A DNA stretch of 64,000 nucleotides from Sanguibacter antarcticus (GTDB lineage Bacteria > Actinomycetota > Actinomycetes > Actinomycetales > Cellulomonadaceae), in assembly GCF_002564005.1 (NCBI RefSeq), contig NZ_PDJG01000001.1:2542001-2606000 (forward strand), read 5' to 3'. Positions 1 to 11,148 of the stretch are shown here, one piece after another. The translations under genes were made by a program, and so were the position numbers. How positions within the stretch are numbered: the stretch's first letter is position 1; each line of letters begins with the position of its first letter. The notes under the pieces are model-generated. The model was not told the DNA's origin and searched no databases. It saw nothing but the letters and a program-made list of their open reading frames with translations.

Positions 1-1696
<1,696 letters not shown>

Positions 1697-1844
1697 CAGG
1701 TCTCCCTCGGTGGAACGGTCAGCGGACCTCGGCGCCCCGGACGAGATCACGCACGGTCGGTGCTCCGCGGCGGTCGTGGGGCTCGCGCTCACGATCCTGC
1801 CACGCACCACCCACCACGCCCAGGACGCACGCCGTCGCCGAGAG

Positions 1845-2654
1845 TCAGTAGACGAAGATCGCGAACAGCGACGGGTCGTTCGCGTGGACGATCGCCATGA
1901 AGACGATCGCGTCGAAGAGCAGGTGCACCACGAGGACGAGGGTGAGGGACCCGGTCCGGACGAAGATGAGCCCCTGGAGCAGGGCGAACGGGATCGTCAG
2001 CAGCGGCCCCCACGAGCGGTAGCCGAGCTCCCAGAGGAAGGAGACGAAGATCGCCGCCTGGAGGAGGTTCGCCTGCCAGGCGGGGAAGTGCCGGAGCAGC
2101 AGCGCGAAGCACGTGCAGACGAAGAACAGCTCGTCCCACGTCCCCACGCCGTTGACGCCGACGAGGAACCGGAACAGCTGGTCGGTCTCCGTGAGCTCGG
2201 GCCAGTTCTCGTACGCGCCGGAGCGGATGAAGTAGAACGGCAGGATCGCCCAGCCCAGCAGCGGCACCACGAGGACGTAGACCTTCTCGCTCGTCGGCCA
2301 GCGCCGGCCGGTGCGCCACGGGAACCTGATCGCCTCACGGCGAAACACGAACCGGTCGACGAGGAACGGGACGAGGACCGCCAGGGTCAGCGCGGTGCCG
2401 ATCGCGACGAACCGGGGCCACGACACGTCGGCGGCCATCGACGTGGTGCTGATGATCGAGATCCCGATCCCGACGAGGAGCAGGTCGCGGCCGAGACTGC
2501 GATCCGCGAGGAACCCGCCGGCGAGGCTGAGGGCGAGGAGCACGTAGCCGGCCGGGCGCAGGTGCAGCCCGAAGAGCAGGACCGCCGACGCGGAGACGCC
2601 GGCAGCAGGCAAGAGCTTCGCTGCGACACGACCGGTGACCTGGTCAGTCGTCAT
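1845..2654 (-). CDS. CPBP-family intramembrane metalloprotease homologue
   Basis: A protein of about 269 residues with roughly eight hydrophobic segments. The C-terminal half matches the CPBP (Abi/Rce1-like) pattern: an acidic pair in WDELFF, a second helix with FVSFLWELGY, and HLLFDA for the HxxxN/D motif. The usual EExxxR motif is degenerate, with D-E and no following arginine, so activity is uncertain. The ATG at 2654 is chosen over an upstream in-frame start because AGGGTGG lies just before it. It is divergent from narK and stands alone. It could act in membrane protein processing or be an inactive relative; no substrate can be inferred. Confidence 0.7.
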   Translation of the reverse strand: MTTDQVTGRVAAKLLPAAGVSASAVLLFGLHLRPAGYVLLALSLAGGFLADRSLGRDLLLVGIGISIISTTSMAADVSWPRFVAIGTALTLAVLVPFLVDRFVFRREAIRFPWRTGRRWPTSEKVYVLVVPLLGWAILPFYFIRSGAYENWPELTETDQLFRFLVGVNGVGTWDELFFVCTCFALLLRHFPAWQANLLQAAIFVSFLWELGYRSWGPLLTIPFALLQGLIFVRTGSLTLVLVVHLLFDAIVFMAIVHANDPSLFAIFVY

Positions 2655-2803
2655 GCGCGCCACCCTAGTGGAGCGCTGCGAGCCCCGCACCGGCACTTCA
2701 CCCGATGATCGCCGGCAGATACGTGCATGTTGTCCCGATCTGTGGGAGGTTCTTCACGAGGCGATGACGCCTCGGCACGAGTTCCTGCTGATCAGGGAGA
2801 TCG

Positions 2804-4153
2804 ATGCGTACCAGCGAGCCCGTCCCCGCACCGTCCGCCGCGTCGCGCCTGGCGCCCGACCTCTCGAACTGGGACCCAGAAGATCCTCAGACCTGGGACT
2901 CGAAGATCGCGTGGCGCACCCTGTGGGTCTCGACCTACAGCCTCACGCTCGCGTTCGCCACGTGGTACCTCGTCTCAGCGATCGCGCCGCGGCTCACCGA
3001 CATCGGCTACGACCTCTCCAAGGCCCAGCTCTACTGGCTCGCGGCCATCCCGGGGCTCGCGGGCGGCCTCCTGCGGATCGTCTGGATGTTCCTGCCGCCG
3101 CTCCTCGGCACCAAGCGCCTCGTCGGATGGTCCTCCGTCCTACTCATCCTGCCGATGGTCGGCTGGGCGGTCGTCGTCCACGATCCGTCCACCCCGTACT
3201 GGTTGCTCCTGTCCCTCGCCGCGGCGACCGGCATCGGCGGCGGTGTGTTCTCCGGCTACATGCCCTCGACGAGCTACTTCTTCCCCAAGCGGATGGCCGG
3301 GACGGCGCTCGGGATCCAGGCCGGGATCGGGAACTTCGGGGTCTCTCTCATCCAGCTCCTCGGACCGTGGATCGTCGGTTTCGGTCTCCTCGGGACGGCG
3401 GCGCTCACGCCCCAGAGCACGCAGGACGGGCAGATCTACCTGCACAACGTGGGCCTGATCCTCATCCCGTGGGCGGTGCTGGCCGCCATCCTCGCGTTCG
3501 CGCTCCTGCGCAGCGTGCCCATCACGGCGAACTTCAAGCAGCAGCTCGACATCTTCGACAACAAGCACACGTGGATCCTCACGACCATCTACCTCATGAC
3601 GTTCGGGGCGTTCAGCGGCCTCGCCGCCCAGACACCCTTGATCATCAACAACGTCTACGGCAGCGCGAGCGAGTTCGCGGGCATGGACGACCTCCCGCGC
3701 GGGCTGACGTACGCGTTCATCGGACCGCTCATCGGGTCCGCTGCGCGCGTCGCGTTCGGGCCGCTCTGCGACAGGTACGGCGGTGCGCGATGGACGTTCC
3801 TCGCCGGGGTGGGCATGGCGATCAGCACCGGCGCGGCGGTCGTCTTCCTCACGCCGGAGAACCCCGACGAGTTCAAGGGCTTCCTCGCGTGCCTCTTCCT
3901 CATCTTCTTGTTCGCCGGGATCGGCAACGCCGGGACGTTCAAGCAGATGCCGATGATCCTCCCGCCGCGCCAGGCGGGCGGCGTCATCGGCTGGACCTCG
4001 TCGGTGGCGGCCTTCGGGCCGTTCCTCGTCGGGATGTCGCTCTCGGTCGTCGCACCGGCGGCGTTCTTCACCGGTGTCGCGGTCTTCTGTGTCTTCTGCG
4101 CCGCTCTCACGTGGTATTTCTACGCGCGCCCTGGCGCCCCGAACCCCAGCTGA
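2804..4153 (+). CDS. narK: NarK-type nitrate/nitrite transporter (MFS)
   Basis: A 449-residue major facilitator of the nitrate/nitrite porter family with about twelve membrane segments. Two glycine-rich nitrate-signature-like segments are visible: GIQAGIGNFGVSLIQLLGPW in the first half and AGIGNAGTFKQMP in the second, both typical of NarK proteins. It would import nitrate or exchange nitrate for nitrite at the cytoplasmic membrane. The ATG at 2804 follows CAGGGAGATCG, a good ribosome-binding site. The stop lies 13 bases before narG, so it is almost certainly co-transcribed with narGHJI and supplies that enzyme with substrate. I found no convincing FNR- or CRP-like box in the 148 bases upstream. 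Confidence 0.93.
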   Translation: MRTSEPVPAPSAASRLAPDLSNWDPEDPQTWDSKIAWRTLWVSTYSLTLAFATWYLVSAIAPRLTDIGYDLSKAQLYWLAAIPGLAGGLLRIVWMFLPPLLGTKRLVGWSSVLLILPMVGWAVVVHDPSTPYWLLLSLAAATGIGGGVFSGYMPSTSYFFPKRMAGTALGIQAGIGNFGVSLIQLLGPWIVGFGLLGTAALTPQSTQDGQIYLHNVGLILIPWAVLAAILAFALLRSVPITANFKQQLDIFDNKHTWILTTIYLMTFGAFSGLAAQTPLIINNVYGSASEFAGMDDLPRGLTYAFIGPLIGSAARVAFGPLCDRYGGARWTFLAGVGMAISTGAAVVFLTPENPDEFKGFLACLFLIFLFAGIGNAGTFKQMPMILPPRQAGGVIGWTSSVAAFGPFLVGMSLSVVAPAAFFTGVAVFCVFCAALTWYFYARPGAPNPS

Positions 4154-4166
4154 TCAGAGGAGTCTC

Positions 4167-7100
4167 ATGACCACGACGGAGGCAGGAGGCAGGTCCGCTC
4201 AGGACCTGCTGCTCTCGCTCGGCAAGCACCTGCGGCGCGGGGAGACCTCAGCCGACCTGCGCCAGGTCTACCTCGAGGGAGGCCGTGCGGGTGACGTCTT
4301 CTACCGGGACCGGTGGTCTCACGACAAGGTGGTGCGCTCGACGCACGGCGTGAACTGCACCGGCTCGTGCTCGTGGAAGGTGTACGTCAAGGACGGCATC
4401 ATCACGTGGGAGACGCAGCAGACGGACTATCCGTCCGTCGGCCCGGACTCCCCGGAGTACGAGCCGCGCGGGTGCCCCCGCGGGGCCGCGTTCAGCTGGT
4501 ACACGTACTCCCCCACGCGGGTGCGCTTCCCCTACGTCCGGGGCGTCCTCGCCCAGATGTATCGGGCCGCGAAGGCGCGCACGGGCGACCCGGTCCTCGC
4601 GTGGGCCGAGATCACGGGCAACCCGGAGACTGCGAAAGCCTACAAGTCCGCGCGTGGCAAGGGCGGGCTCGTCCGCACGACGTGGGAGGAGGCCGCCGAG
4701 ATCGTCGCCGCAGCCCACGTCCACACGATCAAGACGTACGGGCCAGACCGCATCGCCGGGTTCTCCCCGATCCCCGCGATGTCGATGGTGTCTCACGGGG
4801 TCGGGAACCGCTTCATCACGATGCTCGGCGGGACGATGCTCTCGTTCTACGACTGGTACGCAGACCTTCCGGTCGCGTCCCCGCAGGTCTTCGGCGACCA
4901 GACGGACGTCCCCGAGTCGGCGGACTGGTGGAACTCGACCTACTGCATCATGTGGGGCTCGAACATCCCGGTGACCCGGACCCCGGACGCCCACTTCATG
5001 ACCGAGGCGCGCTACCGCGGCCAGAAGGTCGTCGTGGTCTCCCCCGACTACGCGGACAACACGAAGTTCGCCGACGAGTGGCTCGCTGTGCACCCCGGGA
5101 CGGACGGGGCGCTGGCCCTCGCCATGGGGCACGTCATCCTCCGCGAGTTCCTCGTCGAACGCCGCACGCCGCGCTTCGAGTCCTACCTCAAGACGTACTC
5201 TGACTCCCCGTACCTCGTGACGCTCGTGCCGCGCGGCGACTCGTTCGCCGCTGACAAGTTCGTCACGGCAGCAGACCTGGCGAACGCTGGGCTGCCGGGC
5301 TTCCGGTCCGCCAACGCCGACTTCAAACCGGTGCTGCTCGACGCGGACGGCACCGTCGTCGTGCCGAACGGATCTCTCGGGCACCGGTTCTCCGCTGAGG
5401 ACGAGGGGCGGTGGAACCTCGACCTCGAGGGGGTCGACCCGCTCTTGTCCCTCCTCGACGCCGCCGACCACGACGGCCGCTCCGTCACGGTGGACCTGCC
5501 GCGGTTCGACGTCCAGCCTGCTCCCGGCGAGCTCGCTGCGCACACCGGGGGCGCGGGGACCGTCCGGCGCGGCGTGCCCGTCCGCGAGGTCGGCGGTCGC
5601 CTCGTGACGACCGTCTTCGACCTCCTCCTCGCCCAGTACGGCGTGGGCCGCCCCGGCCTGCCCGGCGACTGGCCGACCGGATACGACGACCCGACGTCAC
5701 CCTGCACGCCTGCGTGGCAGGCCGAGATCACCGGTGTGCCCGCCCCCGCTGCGGAGCGCATCGGACGCGAGTTCGCGGAGAACGCCGAGAAGTCCGGCGG
5801 CCGCTCGATGATCATCATGGGTGCCGGGACCAACCACTGGTTCCACTCCGACACGATCTACCGGGCGTTCCTCGCCCTGACGACGATGACCGGGTGCCAA
5901 GGAGTCAACGGCGGCGGCTGGGCGCACTACGTCGGGCAAGAGAAGCTGCGCCCGCAGACCGGCTGGGCTCAGTATGCGTTCGGTCTCGACTGGATGCGCC
6001 CGCCGCGCCAGATGATCGGGACCGCGTACTGGTACCTGGCCACCGACCAGTGGCGGTACGACGGCCTCCCCGCCGACGCCCTCGCGACCCCGCTGGCGCG
6101 TGGAGCGTTCGCCGGGCGCACCACCGCCGACTGCCTCGTCGAGTCGACGAAGCGTGGCTGGATGCCGAGCTACCCGACGTTCAACAGGTCCTCGCTCCAG
6201 CTCGCCGACGACGCGGAGGCTGCCGGCAAGGACGCCGCGCAGTACGTCGTGGACTCCCTCACCGACGGGAGCCTCAGGTACGCGTGCGAGGACCCAGACG
6301 CCCCAGAGAACTTCCCGCGCGTCATCACGATCTGGCGAGCCAACATCCTCGGGTCGTCAGGCAAGGGCAACGAGTACTTCCTCAAGCACCTGCTCGGCAC
6401 CGAGTCGGCTGTCCTCGCCGAGGAGGCCGGCCCGGAGCGACGCCCACGGGACATGGTGTGGCGCGAGGAAGCCCCCGAGGGCAAGCTCGACCTGCTCACG
6501 ACGCTCGACTTCCGCATGACGTCCACGACCCTGTACTCCGACGTCGTCCTGCCTGCAGCCACCTGGTACGAGAAGTACGACCTCTCGAGCACGGACATGC
6601 ACCCGTTCATCCACTCGTTCAACCCCGCGATCACGCCGCCCTGGCAGACGCGCACAGACTTCGACACGTTCCACACGATCGCGAAGAAGGTCTCCGAGCT
6701 CTCGGAGACACACCTGGGGGTCCGCAAGGACGTCGTCGCGACGCCGCTCCTGCACGACACCCCGGACGCCATGGCGACGCCCCACGGCGCCGTCGGCGAC
6801 GTCCGAGACATGCCCCTGATCCCTGGTGTGACGATGCCGAAGATCACGGTCGTCGAGCGCGACTACCCGGCGATCGCCGAACAGCTCGCCACGCTCGGGC
6901 CGCTCACCGACACGCTCGGCATGGTCACCAAAGGCGTGAAGTACACGCCCGACCAAGAGATCAGCGCCCTCGCCCGCAAGAACGGCCTCGTCACGAAGGG
7001 CCGCTATGCGGGGCGCACGAGGCTCGACAAGGACACGCACGTCTGCGAGATGATCCTCGGGTTCTCCGGCACGACGAACGGTCGCCTCGCGACCCAGGGA

Positions 7101-7922
7101 TTCGAGCAGGTCGAGAAGCACACCGGCCAGAAGCTCGCCGACCTCTCCCGCGAGTCAGAAGGCACGCGGATCACGTTCGCCGACGTCCAGGCACGGCCCG
7201 TCGCGGTCATCACGTCGCCCGAGTGGTCGGGTTCCGAGCACGGCGGGCGCCGCTACACGGCCTTCGCCATCAACGTCGAACGCCTCAAGCCGTGGCACAC
7301 GCTCACCGGTCGCATGCACTTCTTCCTCGACCACGACTGGATGACCGACCTCGGTGAACAGCTGCCGGTCTTCCGTCCGCCGCTCGACATGCACCGCCTC
7401 TTCACGGACTCTCCCGTCCCGGGCGACCGCAGCCCCAGCGGCTTCCCCGCGTCTGCGGGCCACGCCGAGGTCGCGGTCCGCTACCTCACCCCGCACTCCA
7501 AGTGGTCTATCCACTCGGAGTACCAGGACAACCTCTTCATGCTCTCGCTGTCCCGCGGCGGGCCCAACATCTGGATGAGCCCGCAGGACGCCGAGAAGAT
7601 CGGGGTCCGAGACAACGAGTGGATCGAGTCGTACAACCGCAACGGCGTCGTCGTCGCCCGCGCGGTCGTCTCGCACCGCATGCCCGAGGGCACCGTGTTC
7701 ATGCACCACGCGACCGACAAGACCATCGACGTGCCGCTCGCCGAGACGTCCGGTCAGCGGGGCGGGATCCACAACTCGCTCACCCGCGTGCTCCTCAAAC
7801 CGAGCCACCTCATCGGCGGGTACGCCCAGCTGTCCTTCGCGTTCAACTACCTCGGCCCCACCGGCAACCAGCGCGACGAGGTCACTGTCATCCGGCGCCG
7901 CAACCAGGAGGTCCAGTACTGA
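4167..7922 (+). CDS. narG: Respiratory nitrate reductase, alpha subunit
   Basis: A 1251-residue molybdopterin catalytic subunit that reduces nitrate to nitrite on the cytoplasmic face of the membrane. The N-terminus carries the FS0 [4Fe-4S] ligands His60, Cys64, Cys68 and Cys103. Asp233 in the segment YDWYADLPVASPQ corresponds to the aspartate that ligates molybdenum in the E. coli enzyme. The length is the usual one for NarG. The start at 4167 follows CAGAGGAG; longer in-frame starts would run into narK. The stop overlaps the narH start (ATGA), indicating translational coupling. No twin-arginine signal is present, as expected for the cytoplasm-facing enzyme. Confidence 0.97.
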   Translation: MTTTEAGGRSAQDLLLSLGKHLRRGETSADLRQVYLEGGRAGDVFYRDRWSHDKVVRSTHGVNCTGSCSWKVYVKDGIITWETQQTDYPSVGPDSPEYEPRGCPRGAAFSWYTYSPTRVRFPYVRGVLAQMYRAAKARTGDPVLAWAEITGNPETAKAYKSARGKGGLVRTTWEEAAEIVAAAHVHTIKTYGPDRIAGFSPIPAMSMVSHGVGNRFITMLGGTMLSFYDWYADLPVASPQVFGDQTDVPESADWWNSTYCIMWGSNIPVTRTPDAHFMTEARYRGQKVVVVSPDYADNTKFADEWLAVHPGTDGALALAMGHVILREFLVERRTPRFESYLKTYSDSPYLVTLVPRGDSFAADKFVTAADLANAGLPGFRSANADFKPVLLDADGTVVVPNGSLGHRFSAEDEGRWNLDLEGVDPLLSLLDAADHDGRSVTVDLPRFDVQPAPGELAAHTGGAGTVRRGVPVREVGGRLVTTVFDLLLAQYGVGRPGLPGDWPTGYDDPTSPCTPAWQAEITGVPAPAAERIGREFAENAEKSGGRSMIIMGAGTNHWFHSDTIYRAFLALTTMTGCQGVNGGGWAHYVGQEKLRPQTGWAQYAFGLDWMRPPRQMIGTAYWYLATDQWRYDGLPADALATPLARGAFAGRTTADCLVESTKRGWMPSYPTFNRSSLQLADDAEAAGKDAAQYVVDSLTDGSLRYACEDPDAPENFPRVITIWRANILGSSGKGNEYFLKHLLGTESAVLAEEAGPERRPRDMVWREEAPEGKLDLLTTLDFRMTSTTLYSDVVLPAATWYEKYDLSSTDMHPFIHSFNPAITPPWQTRTDFDTFHTIAKKVSELSETHLGVRKDVVATPLLHDTPDAMATPHGAVGDVRDMPLIPGVTMPKITVVERDYPAIAEQLATLGPLTDTLGMVTKGVKYTPDQEISALARKNGLVTKGRYAGRTRLDKDTHVCEMILGFSGTTNGRLATQGFEQVEKHTGQKLADLSRESEGTRITFADVQARPVAVITSPEWSGSEHGGRRYTAFAINVERLKPWHTLTGRMHFFLDHDWMTDLGEQLPVFRPPLDMHRLFTDSPVPGDRSPSGFPASAGHAEVAVRYLTPHSKWSIHSEYQDNLFMLSLSRGGPNIWMSPQDAEKIGVRDNEWIESYNRNGVVVARAVVSHRMPEGTVFMHHATDKTIDVPLAETSGQRGGIHNSLTRVLLKPSHLIGGYAQLSFAFNYLGPTGNQRDEVTVIRRRNQEVQY

Positions 7923-9622
7923 TGAAGGTCATGGCGCAGATGTCGATGGTCATGAACCTCGACAAGTGCATCGGGTGCCACACGTGCTCGGTCACGTGCA
8001 AGCAGGCGTGGACCAACCGCACCGGTGTCGAGTACGTGTGGTTCAACAACGTCGAGACGCGGCCCGGTCTCGGGTATCCCCGCCGGTACGAGGACCAGGA
8101 GGAGTGGAAGGGAGGCTGGACCCGCACCAAGCGGGGAAAGCTCACGCTGCGCGGCGGCGGACGGTGGTCCAAGCTCGCCCGGATCTTCTCCAACCCCAAG
8201 CTCCCGTCCATCGAGGACTACTACGAGCCGTGGACGTACGAGTACGACATGCTGCTCTCGGCACCGGCCGGTCAGCACGTCCCTGTCGCACGGCCGAAGT
8301 CCCTGCTCACGGGCAAGGACATGAAGATCGAGTGGTCGGCCAACTGGGACGACGACCTCGGCGGCTCCACCGAGACGATGCAGGACGACCCGATCCTCCA
8401 GTCGATGAGCGAGCACGTCGCCGCGTCCTTCGAGGACACGTTCATGTTCTACCTGCCGCGCATCTGCGAGCACTGCCTCAACCCGTCGTGCGTCGCGTCC
8501 TGCCCGTCGGGCGCCATGTACAAGCGTGCCGAGGACGGCATCGTCCTCGTCGACCAGGACCAGTGCCGCGGGTGGCGCATGTGCGTCTCGGGCTGCCCCT
8601 ACAAGAAGGTCTACTTCAACCACAAGACCGGCAAGGCCGAGAAGTGCACGTTCTGCTACCCCCGGATCGAGGTGGGCCAGCCCACCGTCTGCTCCGAGAC
8701 GTGCGTGGGCCGGCTGCGCTACATCGGCCTCGTGCTCTACGACGCGGACAAGGTGAGCGAGGCGGCCGCCGTCGAGGACGAGCACGAGCTCCTCGCCTCC
8801 CAGCGCTCGGTCTTCCTCGACCCGAACGACCCGGAGGTGGTCCGCGAGGCAGAGAAGGCCGGGATCCCGCGCGACTGGGTCACCGCGGCGCAGAACTCAC
8901 CCATCTGGGCACTCATCAACAGGTACGAGGTGGCGCTGCCCCTGCACCCCGAGTACCGCACGATGCCGATGGTCTGGTACATCCCGCCGCTCTCGCCGAT
9001 GGTCGACGTCGTCACCGCGTCAGGCAACGACGGCGAGGACGCCCGCACCCTCTTCGCGGCCATCAGCCAGATGCGCATCCCGCTGGAGTACCTCGCCGGC
9101 CTCTTCACAGCGGGCGACACCAAGCCTGTCGAACGCGTCCTGCGACGCCTGGCCGCGATGCGCACCTACATGCGCGACATCAACCTCGGTGACGACCCGC
9201 GCGAGGAGATCGCGTCTGCCGTCGGCATGACCGGCGCCGAGGTGCAGGAGATGTACCGGCTGCTCGCGATCGCGAAGTACGAGGACCGGTACGTCATCCC
9301 GCCCGCCCACACGGAGACCGCACGCGAGCTGGAAGAGCTCGGGTGCTCCCTCGACTTCGACGGTGGCCCCGGCATGGGCGGCGGCGGGCCGTTCGGCTCG
9401 TCCTCCGGACCGGTGACGCCTGTCGCTGTCGAGAACTTCCACATGCTGCAGGCCCGCCAGACCGCCGACTCCCCGCACACGCCCTCCGGCCCGAGCCGCG
9501 TCAACCTCCTCAACTGGGACGGTCGGGGTCACCCCGACGGTCTCTTCCCCGGCGACGCGGCCGCTCATCCCGGCGACGGCACGCACCAGCACGACGGCGA
9601 CGCCCAGGCAGGAGACCACTGA
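7922..9622 (+). CDS. narH: Respiratory nitrate reductase, beta (iron-sulfur) subunit
   Basis: A 566-residue electron-transfer subunit that passes electrons from the NarI hemes to NarG. Four cluster motifs are visible: Cys16/19/22/26 in CIGCHTCSVTC, CEHCLNPSCVASC, CRGWRMCVSGC and CTFCYPR with a downstream CSETC. The tryptophan in CRGW replaces a cysteine and is the hallmark of the [3Fe-4S] cluster of NarH. The start ATG overlaps the narG stop, and the stop overlaps the narJ start. The C-terminal tail is rich in Gly, Pro, His and Asp and varies among relatives. Confidence 0.97.
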   Translation: MKVMAQMSMVMNLDKCIGCHTCSVTCKQAWTNRTGVEYVWFNNVETRPGLGYPRRYEDQEEWKGGWTRTKRGKLTLRGGGRWSKLARIFSNPKLPSIEDYYEPWTYEYDMLLSAPAGQHVPVARPKSLLTGKDMKIEWSANWDDDLGGSTETMQDDPILQSMSEHVAASFEDTFMFYLPRICEHCLNPSCVASCPSGAMYKRAEDGIVLVDQDQCRGWRMCVSGCPYKKVYFNHKTGKAEKCTFCYPRIEVGQPTVCSETCVGRLRYIGLVLYDADKVSEAAAVEDEHELLASQRSVFLDPNDPEVVREAEKAGIPRDWVTAAQNSPIWALINRYEVALPLHPEYRTMPMVWYIPPLSPMVDVVTASGNDGEDARTLFAAISQMRIPLEYLAGLFTAGDTKPVERVLRRLAAMRTYMRDINLGDDPREEIASAVGMTGAEVQEMYRLLAIAKYEDRYVIPPAHTETARELEELGCSLDFDGGPGMGGGGPFGSSSGPVTPVAVENFHMLQARQTADSPHTPSGPSRVNLLNWDGRGHPDGLFPGDAAAHPGDGTHQHDGDAQAGDH

Positions 9623-10329
9623 TGCGCTCTCCCGTGCTGACGCCTCTCGTCCCCGTCCGGATGTCCGACCCCGACCGTGCCACCGCCCACATGGCGGCGT
9701 CCGTGCTCCTCGGATACCCCGGCCCTGCGGAGGTCGCTTCCTTCCCCGCCGTGCGCGCCGCTGTCCAGTCCCTGCCCGGAGCCGTCCGCGAGCGCTTCAC
9801 CGACTTCCTCGACGCGGCCGACGCGATGGCTGCCGCTGATCCCGAGTCGCTCGCGGTCCACTACGTCGCGACGTTCGACCTGCGGCGCAGGTGCTCGATG
9901 TATCTCACGTACTTCGTGGCTGGCGACACGCGCAACCGTGGTCTCGCCCTCGTGTCGTTCGTCCAGGCGTACCAGGCGGCGGGGTGGGCGGTGGACAGCG
10001 ACGAGCTGCCCGACTATCTGCCGGTCGTGCTCGAGTTCTCGGCGCGCGAGCTCGCCGGGGACGGTGCGCCGGTCATCGCTGCGGGGCTCCTCTCGACGAA
10101 CCGTGGCGGCATCGAGGTGCTGCGCTCCGCGCTGACGGGCTTCGGCAGCCTCTACGCGTCGCTCGTCGAGGCGGTGTGCCTGACGCTCCCGCCGATCGAT
10201 GCGGAGACGGAGCGCCGGTACCTCGAGCTCGTGTCCTCAGGGCCACCGAGCGAGCTCGTGGGGCTGCAGTCGTTCGGACCGTTGGAACCGTTCGTGCCGG
10301 TCGGCGCGCAGACCGAGACGAGGGTGTGA
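9622..10329 (+). CDS. narJ: Nitrate reductase assembly chaperone (delta subunit)
   Basis: A 235-residue all-helical chaperone of the NarJ/TorD type, needed to insert the molybdenum cofactor into NarG and to hold NarGH before it docks on NarI. Family hallmarks are the N-terminal segment ASVLLGYPGPAEV and the core segment RRCSMYLTYFVAGDTRNRG. It is not part of the mature enzyme. The ATG overlaps the narH stop and its own stop overlaps narI. Position between narH and narI is the canonical order. Confidence 0.93.
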   Translation: MRSPVLTPLVPVRMSDPDRATAHMAASVLLGYPGPAEVASFPAVRAAVQSLPGAVRERFTDFLDAADAMAAADPESLAVHYVATFDLRRRCSMYLTYFVAGDTRNRGLALVSFVQAYQAAGWAVDSDELPDYLPVVLEFSARELAGDGAPVIAAGLLSTNRGGIEVLRSALTGFGSLYASLVEAVCLTLPPIDAETERRYLELVSSGPPSELVGLQSFGPLEPFVPVGAQTETRV

Positions 10330-11075
10330 TGGGCGGCGTCCTGCTGTGGGTCGTGGTTCCATACGTGTGCTTCGCGACGTTCGTCGTGGGGCTCGCGTGG
10401 CGGTTTCGCTACGACAAGTTCGGGTGGACCACGCGGTCGTCCCAGCTGTACGAGAACCGGTTGCTGCGGCTGGGGTCACCGCTGTTCCACTTCGGTCTCA
10501 TCATGGTGGTCGGGGGGCACGTCCTCGGGCTGGTCGTCCCGAAGTCGTGGACAGAGACGGTCGGGATCAACGAGACGGCGTACCACCTCGTGGCGACGTA
10601 CCTCGGCACGGTCGCGGCGGTCATGCTCGTCGCAGGGCTCATCATCCTCGTCTACCGGCGGCGCGTCACCGGGCCGGTCTTCCTCGCGACGACGCGCATG
10701 GACAAGGTCATGTACGTGTTCCTCGCGGCGTCGATCCTCGTCGGCACGTGGGCCACCGTGACCACCCAGCTCTTCGCCGCCGACCACGGGTACGACTACC
10801 GGGAGACCATCTCGGTCTGGTTCCGGTCGCTGTGGCTGCTCTCGCCTCAGCCCGAGCTCATGGCGGGCGTCCCGGTCGCGTTCGCCGTCCACATCACCGT
10901 CGCGAACCTCCTCTTCGCGCTGTGGCCGTTCACGCGCCTCGTCCACGCGTTCTCCGCCCCGGTGAAATACCCTTTCCGCCCATACGTCGTCTACCGGTCA
11001 CGCGACGCGTCGTTGCCGACCCACACCACTCGCCGAGGATGGGAGGAATCACAGAGGCCGCGCACCCGCAGGTGA
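10329..11075 (+). CDS. narI: Respiratory nitrate reductase, gamma (cytochrome b) subunit
   Basis: A 248-residue membrane subunit with about five transmembrane helices that oxidises menaquinol and passes electrons to NarH. The four heme-ligand histidines are all present, at His54, His64, His188 and His206, in the spacing of E. coli NarI (56, 66, 187, 205). It starts in the narJ stop codon (TGATG). It is the last gene of the coupled narKGHJI unit; a 73-base gap precedes the next gene. Confidence 0.95.
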   Translation: MGGVLLWVVVPYVCFATFVVGLAWRFRYDKFGWTTRSSQLYENRLLRLGSPLFHFGLIMVVGGHVLGLVVPKSWTETVGINETAYHLVATYLGTVAAVMLVAGLIILVYRRRVTGPVFLATTRMDKVMYVFLAASILVGTWATVTTQLFAADHGYDYRETISVWFRSLWLLSPQPELMAGVPVAFAVHITVANLLFALWPFTRLVHAFSAPVKYPFRPYVVYRSRDASLPTHTTRRGWEESQRPRTRR

Positions 11076-11148
11076 TGCCATGAGGGCGTTGATCCTCTAC
11101 AGTCCTCTCCGTCGCCGCTACGTGCGACCTACGAGCGAAGGAACACAC

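Noticed and set aside
2740..2762. TGTG...CACG before narK as a CRP/GlxR-type site
   Set aside because: The spacing between half-sites is two bases too long for the TGTGANNTANNTCACA consensus, and the second half-site is imperfect.
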